Assembly: GCA_027605045.1 (NCBI GenBank)
Contig: JAQFWX010000015.1
Location: 418,455 to 482,454, forward strand
DNA from: Phallus indusiatus
Taxonomy: Eukaryota > Basidiomycota > Agaricomycetes > Phallales > Phallaceae
DNA length: 64,000 nt
Direction of reading: 5' to 3'
Part shown: in pieces, positions 57,991 to 64,000 of the stretch
Position numbering within the stretch: position 1 is the first letter of the stretch
Layout: every line of letters begins with the position of its first letter
The notes under the pieces: model-generated
The model's input: the letters and a program-made list of their open reading frames with translations, nothing else
Database searches by the model: none
Told to the model about the DNA's origin: nothing
Program-made: the position numbers and the translations under genes

Positions 57991-59198
57991 TCGACCCTTG
58001 AAGTCTCCTGTCAATCAAGGTTTATACTATTGGTTCTTCAAAATACAGGGTCATTTTTTGATACCCAACAAGCCATAATTCCGTTCTCTCAGCCTTAACA
58101 CACAACGATACACTATCCGATACCGATATGCAAGTCTTAAGCTTCAGAGTCTCTTTTTTCCCCGACCAAACGCGACTCCGAATACCGTATCTCCCGTCTG
58201 AAGTCGATTCATCTTGAGTAGATGGTTTATCGGTCCAGTACTTGAAGGATATTAAGATTTATTGCAGCCATGGAAAAATGATAAAGGAAGGGTAAAATAC
58301 TCGCACTCTCATAGCGTCCCGCGTCTCCGAGAAGAGACCATGGTAATGCCGAAGTAAATCCTTGTAGCTTTGAGTTACTATAGCACTGCCAAGGGGGATT
58401 AGAAAGGAAATTTTCTCCTAAATCAGCGATCATAATTCAAGAGCGTTGTCATCTTTGTGCTTAATAAAAGTCGCATACACCAATCAATACACTAATTGTT
58501 ATCGGGCCCTTTCAAGTTAATTGGACACGCCACTTTGAGTTGTGCATGTGATAGCTTGGAGCGGTTAGAAGCGGAGGTAAAGAAACGACGACACAAACTA
58601 ATCTTTGATGTATTTATGTGCCATCTGAATCATGATAAGACTTGATCATCTGAATTAATTGTCATAGTTGAATCACCATAATCTGCCTATCACACTGGCA
58701 TCAAAAACACTGAGAATGTATATATAGAACATAGTTTAAGTAAATATGAACCTGAACCCAGTGTCAGTTGAGATGACATTCCTCACAGAAGAAAAGATCC
58801 TCCTTCCAGCCGCCCATTCGCCCAAAAATACCATCCCCAGACAGTCAAAACACAAGGGCACAAGGGCACGAAATTCAAGAACAGAAAGCTCTCTACGATC
58901 TTGAAAGTAACTTAGTTGATAGTAGGCACGAACAGAGATTTAACGGCGATAATGTGGCCATATCCATTGATCTCACCTCTCAGTAGAATTTCGTTCTAAA
59001 TATATCATTTTTAGATGAATACTGAGGGAACTCGAAGGAAAAATTTTCTCCCTCAATAGGGCACCTCTTCGGAGCTGTCCTTTTGACGGTGTAGATCAAC
59101 GCAACTGCCTGTGTCAATGATGATATTTCTCAACCATTATTTAAAAGACTCAAGTGACAAACAATTGTTTCAAACTTCAGACTTCGGATATTTGAAAG
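57991..59198. other. Intergenic upstream of copy E
   Basis: No supported gene. AT-rich spacer that should contain the promoter of copy E. I see no extended similarity to the upstream region of A and C. Confidence 0.45.
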
Positions 59199-60943
59199 AT
59201 GGACAGTCCGAATATCACTACGGCTGAATTGAACTCTATCATCCAAGAGGTTTACTCTAAGTACGTGTACCAAAGTTCTTTGTCATGCACAGTATCGGAT
59301 ACATTCATCTTGTTCTATCAGCCAGATTTATCAATACGGAGTACTCAGTTCTTTAAGTAAGTAGTTTACAATTCAATAAGTGACTCGGCTGACTCAATGA
59401 TACCATTCGAACATAGCACTTCTTTTTTACAGCATGTTGCTGAACCTTTCACGTGAAAAGAAAACTATATGGTCGAGTTGGAATCCAAGAAGCTTGCCTA
59501 TGCTGCTATATATTTCCACAAAATACCCCCTTCTAATTGTACAAGTAACAAGTGTCTATATCAACCTCGTACAACCGGCATTTGTAAGTTGAGTTCTGTC
59601 CCAAAAGCTGAAATTCCCATCATGTCAATGACCGATCTTTTCTCAGTCGAGCAGGTGAGATCTCCTGGTTCTTAGTACTCCATGAAACTTGAATAAACAA
59701 TATCAGGACCTGTTATTGGCTTGCTAATGTTGGAAACGCAATGTCTAGTTTGGCGTACATTGGCATACAAGGTTTTTTGTCTCCTTATCAGGTTTTAGAG
59801 CATTTGATCATCGTTTTAGGTCTCTTGGTCGCTCGAGCATATTCCTTATGTCAAGGGGGCCGAATTTTAACCACAGCCTTGTGTTTCGGATTCTTTTCGG
59901 TTGTGTTCATAAACGTACTCGGTGAGAAATATTGGGTTATTCTGTGAGAACAGACATCTTATCCGATTACGATAGAATCCATTGTTTTTCCTGGATGCCA
60001 AATAGGGTCTGTTTGAAATTGACCGATATCTTATATCCTCACTAACAACTTGGTCAACTCAATCTTAAACCTCTAGCATTAATCGTATGTATTTTTTAAT
60101 TTCGCATTTTCTTTGAACCACATTCTTTAGACGAGGGGATTATCTTCTACTGGATTGGAGATGTTGGTACCATTTTCACAAATGTTCTTGTGTTGAGCAT
60201 TTGTGTGCGGAAGATTTGGAAAACGTGGAAACTGAGGCGTGAAACTGGGCTCCGGTCATACAATGGCTTGATTTTCGTATTCTTTATGCAAAGTAAAGTT
60301 CCATTTAACCTTTTAAAAGTTGAAATAATAAGTCATTTCTTTCAGCTATATGCAGGTGAGCAATTGATTCTTGTGTCAAGATCAACTTGTCATGGCTACC
60401 AAAGCACGCTCTTTGCTTTTGCTTCGACGGTAGAGTCACAGGTCAGTTTTTATCGAGTCTTGAGACTTTTATTATCATTGTTTTAATAACCATTACCGAG
60501 GTTTCCGATAACATAGCTAATTCCGTAAATTTCACGAGTGATACCTATAATTCCTTAATTTTCGCAAGTATCCTTATGCTTGTCAAATGTATCCCATTCT
60601 TTTTCACACTGGCTGATTAGGTTAGCTTTCTTTTAAATTCCGTGGAAACTCTATCTACATTCCAAACCATGTAAGTTTTCCTTTATTGAGATGGCCTTTC
60701 AACCGTTCTTCTGACTTTTGCCCAAGCCTGCAAGCCATACTAGTGGCCGACTTCACATTAGACCTTCGCTGTCGTAATTCCAACCGAATTCGGGAGAGTG
60801 ATATATCGTTACCAAGCCTGCAAATTAGAAGTGTCCTTCAATTCGTGCACCAATCTATTACTGCGGAACTTTCTGCTCCAGAACCAGAAGAAATAAATCC
60901 AAATAACGAGGCTCAGGTTGTCAGCGATCACGATGCAAATTAG
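59199..60943 (+). CDS. Seven-helix DUF6533-type membrane protein, copy E (inverted)
   Basis: Starts MDSPNITTAELNSIIQEVYS. Joined exons give NQIYQYGVLSSL-TLLFYSMLLNLSREKKTIWS and SWNPRSLPMLLYISTKYPLL. The 8-nt micro-exon at 59,647-59,654 (TCGAGCAG) joins to TCYWLANVGNAMSSLAYIGI, then VLEHLIIVLGLLVARAYSLC. Later: IIFYWIGDVGTIFTNVLVLS, ICVRKIWKTWKLRRETGLRS and RSTCHGYQSTLFAFASTV. The C-terminus is LVADFTLDLRCRNSNRIRES plus an acidic tail ending SDHDAN. It is on the opposite strand to A-D, so this unit was inverted. Exons appear open. Exon limits near 60,440-60,660 are uncertain. Confidence 0.7.
59647..59654 (+). other. 8-nt micro-exon of copy E
   Basis: TCGAGCAG between TTTTCTCAG and GTGAGA, in the same phase as in copies A-D. 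Confidence 0.7.
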
Positions 60944-61159
60944 TCCTAAAACAATGATGCTTGGTCTAGTCATTATGATCGATGGGGACGTAAATGTTTG
61001 CTTTATTACTGAAAAAAATGTTGATGTACTTGAGTTTGTATACGATCGACACATTGTTTGTTGCTTAATTAGGACGAGAACGCAATTGTATCTTGAATGA
61101 GTCAGAACGACGTCGTTTTTTTTTGAAGAATAGTATAAACCTGAGACGCTTGACCAGAC

Positions 61160-61666
61160 AGTTTGATAGTAAACAACCAGCTTAACACAAGAACATTTGT
61201 AGCGGCAATGAAAGCATTCCCCAGCCGGATGAGCATCTCTGGATGGTTTAAAGAATGGAATTCAAAGAATAAGGAAATTGAAAATTACACACTGCGGATG
61301 CTAGAGACTCAAAATTAAGCTGACTTGTACTTCGTGAGTAAGGATATGATAATTTACTGGTTAATTCCAGTTTGACACCCCCGAAGTATGATGGCCTCTA
61401 TTAAAATAGGATAAATAAGATGTATGCCCTCACGAAATAAACTGATGTTTGTCACCGATTACGTCTATGCACAAACCCGAAAAAAAGCCGAAAAACAAGG
61501 CCGTGGTCAAGGTTCGGCCACCTTGACACAGGGAATATGCTCGAGATATCAATAGACCTGAAACGATCATAAAATGTCGTAAAGCTTGCTAAAAAGACAA
61601 AAACCTTGTGAGCCAATATATGACAAACTAGACATTGCGCTTAAAGCACTGCTAAGCCGAGAACAG
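61160..61666 (-). pseudogene. Truncated seven-helix gene, copy F
   Basis: Only the middle of the gene remains. On the minus strand it holds parts of the exon ending WLTRFLSF-like sequence, then LISRAYSLCQGGRTLTTALF, and a piece of the next exon up to NVLVLS. The sequence is close to A and C. The 5' exons are cut by the repeat at 61,667. The 3' exons are absent beyond about 61,160, where E's flank begins. It cannot encode a seven-helix protein. Confidence 0.75.
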
Positions 61667-61795
61667 GCCCAAAGTGGAAGCTTCACTCGTGCCACGGCTT
61701 CTCCCCCCTGGCACCCGTGATAGTGCTACGTGCGCGCCGCGGGTTAGCCTGGTAGAATACAGGGTTGATACTCAACTAATGAATACTTGTCAATA
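61667..61795. repeat. Breakpoint repeat, copy 2
   Basis: Second copy of the 130-bp repeat at 55,302-55,434. Its left end joins the middle of an exon of copy F. Its right end joins a peptide-transporter fragment, so both edges are rearrangement junctions. Confidence 0.85.
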
Positions 61796-62230
61796 AAGCA
61801 CCGAAGAGGATGAAGTCGCTAATTATGGCGTGCTTTTTATTCACAACGGCCATCGACAAACGTAACACATACCTTTTCTTTGCATCTCTTGCACCCCCGC
61901 TAATCTTTTATTTCCAGGCTCTCAGTGCGTCGTTGGCAGCAGTAGACCCGAAACTAGTAGAAACTACGCCGGAATTGCAATCGTCACATTTATCGCTGGA
62001 GTAGTGTTTTACGGGCTCTTTTACAGTCCATGTGCAATAGCGGTGGATGGGAACTGATGACAAGTTTCTTGAACAGAGAAAACGAAGAATCTTATTGGGA
62101 CTGAGAAGAGGTATCAAAGTGCGGAGATCTCGACTAATAATGAATGTGAATGGAGGTGACGCGATGTCGGTGGAGAAGGAGAAAGAGCAAGATACTCTCT
62201 GTAGGTTATATTTACTTGCGATTGGTTGAA
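61796..62230 (+). pseudogene. Fragment of the peptide transporter 3' end
   Basis: Starts in NKAPKRMKSLIMACFLFTTA, includes the short intron with CATACCTTTTCTTTGCATCT and continues into ALSASLAAVDPKLVE, where two small deletions shift the frame. The tail exon follows (GAAAACGAAGAATCTTATTG.. GATGTCGGTGGAGAAGGAG) to about 62,190. Non-functional. Confidence 0.75.
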
Positions 62231-63990
62231 GAATTGAGTGGATTTTTTTTTCTGGTGTGATATGCGACAGTTTATTTGAGCGCCGTTTGAATTCGTTCCG
62301 TGAACTTGGCAGTATAGTTTTTTCTTATTTTTTCTCAGCATCGTCGTCAACGTTGGATTTGGTGGGATTTGGTGGTGGTTGGGTGTGTATCATACCAAGA
62401 TCATATGCTTCTCCTTTTTTCCCTTCCTCTATCGATGATGTCAATGTATCCTATAATGCCCCCAACTCCGTTTTCTTTGGCTAGTGCCATTTATGCACAC
62501 GGAGGATGACGACGAATATAAGTATCCTCCCAGATATAAATTGTTCCTTTGAATCCCTCGTTTTTGTAGCTCTGTTCACTGATTTCCTTTCTCTTTTGTT
62601 CGTAAGTCTATACGTGGAGTCACCCTCAACAACAAAAATGCATTGACAAAGACGACAACCGAAGGTGAGTCTTATACCGAAATACCATCTCTTTCTTTTC
62701 TTCTTTTTTTAGTTTCATTTTTCATTATAATGTCGAAATATCTATGTATCCGACTCCAGTTTTTTTTATCTTTGTCGTAGACGTGGAGCGTAACGACTGG
62801 TTTTTATCTGACTCTTCAAATATAGCTTTACTTTGTCTTCTCTCTTTTTTTTGGAAAGTCCATGGCATTATTGACTAATTGCTTCTTAAGAGAATTCGGT
62901 CATAGCTTCAGTCATGTGCAGCTTCAAACTTCTCTTCCCTTTTCACGCCGGTTTGCAATGTTTGCGTACGCTCCTTGGAATTTTTTTGGAACCCGACCGG
63001 CAAAAATACATTAGCGTCCAGCAAAGCGAAATCAGCTCAGCGCCGTGGCTGTTGACAGACCGCATCGTCTCTCCCCATCGCACCGGGACACTGAATGGTT
63101 CCTGCGTTTCTTTCGTGAGGCTAGCTGTTGGACAAATGACTCGGGTGGGTAGCTCTTACGAGGATTTTCTTGTTGCGATGTGTTCCGGGTTTATGTATGT
63201 CCAAACTGGAAACTGCGCTTGGGGCTGAACGAACCGGTTTTTCCGTTATTGAATTTGGCGATAGCTTAGGCCAAGTAGAACTTCAAGTTTCCATTCTTTT
63301 TTTCGCGCGAGTTGCAATGTTTTTTGCACACGCGCTTGAAGGAAAAAACGCCAATGTGAATAGTTTTTTTTAGAAACGAGTAAGATGCGCGACCGACCAG
63401 CAGGACAGGTGAGTACACACTTAAACTGTATCTTCTCTCTTTCTGACCACCACACAGGACACCGGACGGTTCCTGCGTCTCATTTGTGCGACTCTGGAAT
63501 TTTTTTACGCCTGAGGTCTAGCTGGACAATTGACTTGAACGGGAATTGCCAGAGGGTTCTATCGATGAAAACTTGATGAGTATGAAAGAGAGGATTTCCT
63601 TGTCGCGCTGTGTTCTGGGCTTATGTATGTCAGACTGGGAACCACATCAGTGATCTGGGTTTGCAACTTCGGCAATCCTGGATGACTTGGCGCGGTCCGG
63701 GAGTTTCAGCTGAGACTCCCAGACCGCGCCAAGTCATCCAGGATTGCCGAAGTTGCAAACCCAGATCACTGATGCACCCAGGCAGTCTTGATGGTTTCTC
63801 GTTTTCGGTCAATACGAATGTTCAAACACGTACACAGAAAAGACGGCGGTCAAACATTTGGATCTGCGAGTGCCGCGAGATCATGACGCTCTGAAGTGTC
63901 TTGTTTCTCTATCAACGGCGTACAATCCTTTGTCTTTCTATGATTTATTTGTATACACAATCAATACCATAAACAGGCGAGCGTCGACCC
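62231..63990. repeat. Extended 3'-flank repeat with internal duplication and an embedded palindrome
   Basis: This is the longest copy of the transporter 3'-flank repeat. Segments such as TTGCAATGTTT..CGC..CTTG and CGGTTCCTGCGT/GGTTCCTGCGT occur twice or more (about 62,930-63,120 and 63,280-63,490), so it expanded internally. From 63,610 on it parallels 57,725-57,990, except for the palindrome at 63,645-63,774. No conserved reading frame is seen. Confidence 0.6.
63645..63774. repeat. 130-bp near-perfect palindrome
   Basis: Two 65-bp arms meet at TCAG|CTGA (63,709|63,710) without a spacer. Outer ends are CATCAGTGATC and GATCACTGATG. Over 65 positions I find two mismatches: C opposite A at 63,698/63,721, and T opposite G near the centre. 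The sequence can extrude as a cruciform or be transcribed into a long hairpin. Confidence 0.93.
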
Positions 63991-64000
63991 TTAAAAATGC

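Noticed and set aside
63630..63894. Matching open frames on both strands around the palindrome
   Set aside because: They are a direct consequence of the inverted repeat, since both strands read the same sequence.

Overview
The window is nuclear DNA of a filamentous basidiomycete fungus, most likely an agaricomycete. Genes are split by many 45-80 nt introns with GT..AG ends and CTAAC/CTGAC branch sites. The families present (DUF6533-type seven-helix proteins, a secreted DUF3455 protein, ABCC and POT transporters, low-complexity orphan proteins) are typical of that group. I see no bacterial operons, CRISPR arrays or rRNA, and no tRNA I can support.

Layout: 1-3.6 kb has no convincing gene. 3.6-4.6 kb holds a broken gene of unknown family. 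5.2-11.7 kb (minus) is a large, apparently intact ABCC multidrug-type transporter with more than twenty exons, one of only 7 nt. 12.4-13.3 kb (minus) is a degraded von Willebrand A gene. 13.5-15.4 kb (minus) holds two tandem low-complexity orphan genes, one full and one truncated. 18.3-19.2 kb is a clean five-exon secreted DUF3455 gene. Three related seven-helix genes (G1-G3) start at 23.1, 26.5 and 36.3 kb. Between G2 and G3 lie a complete seven-exon 3-ketodihydrosphingosine reductase gene (TSC10 type, 29.2-30.6 kb), a third orphan protein (31.0-32.3 kb) and a duplicated non-coding block.

From 38.8 kb to the right end the window is a mosaic segmental array. A complete proton-coupled peptide transporter gene (POT/PTR2, 38.8-41.0 kb) is followed by at least six copies of a second seven-helix subfamily (A 42.1, B 45.9, C 49.3, D 53.0 kb on minus; E 59.2 kb inverted to plus; F 61.2 kb, fragment). 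Pieces of the 3' end and downstream flank of the peptide transporter lie next to these copies. The simplest reading is that segments spanning the transporter 3' end and a neighbouring receptor-like gene were duplicated repeatedly, then inverted, truncated and eroded. One flank copy contains a 130-bp near-perfect palindrome that is absent from a related copy.

The strongest unusual signals are: the receptor/transporter array; conserved micro-exons (17 nt in G1-G3, 8 nt in A-E) that keep the seven-helix reading frames open; and the palindrome. Functional links, such as the seven-helix proteins sensing something related to peptide uptake, are speculation from proximity only. Gene models were built by eye from splice signals and reading-frame continuity, without transcript evidence.
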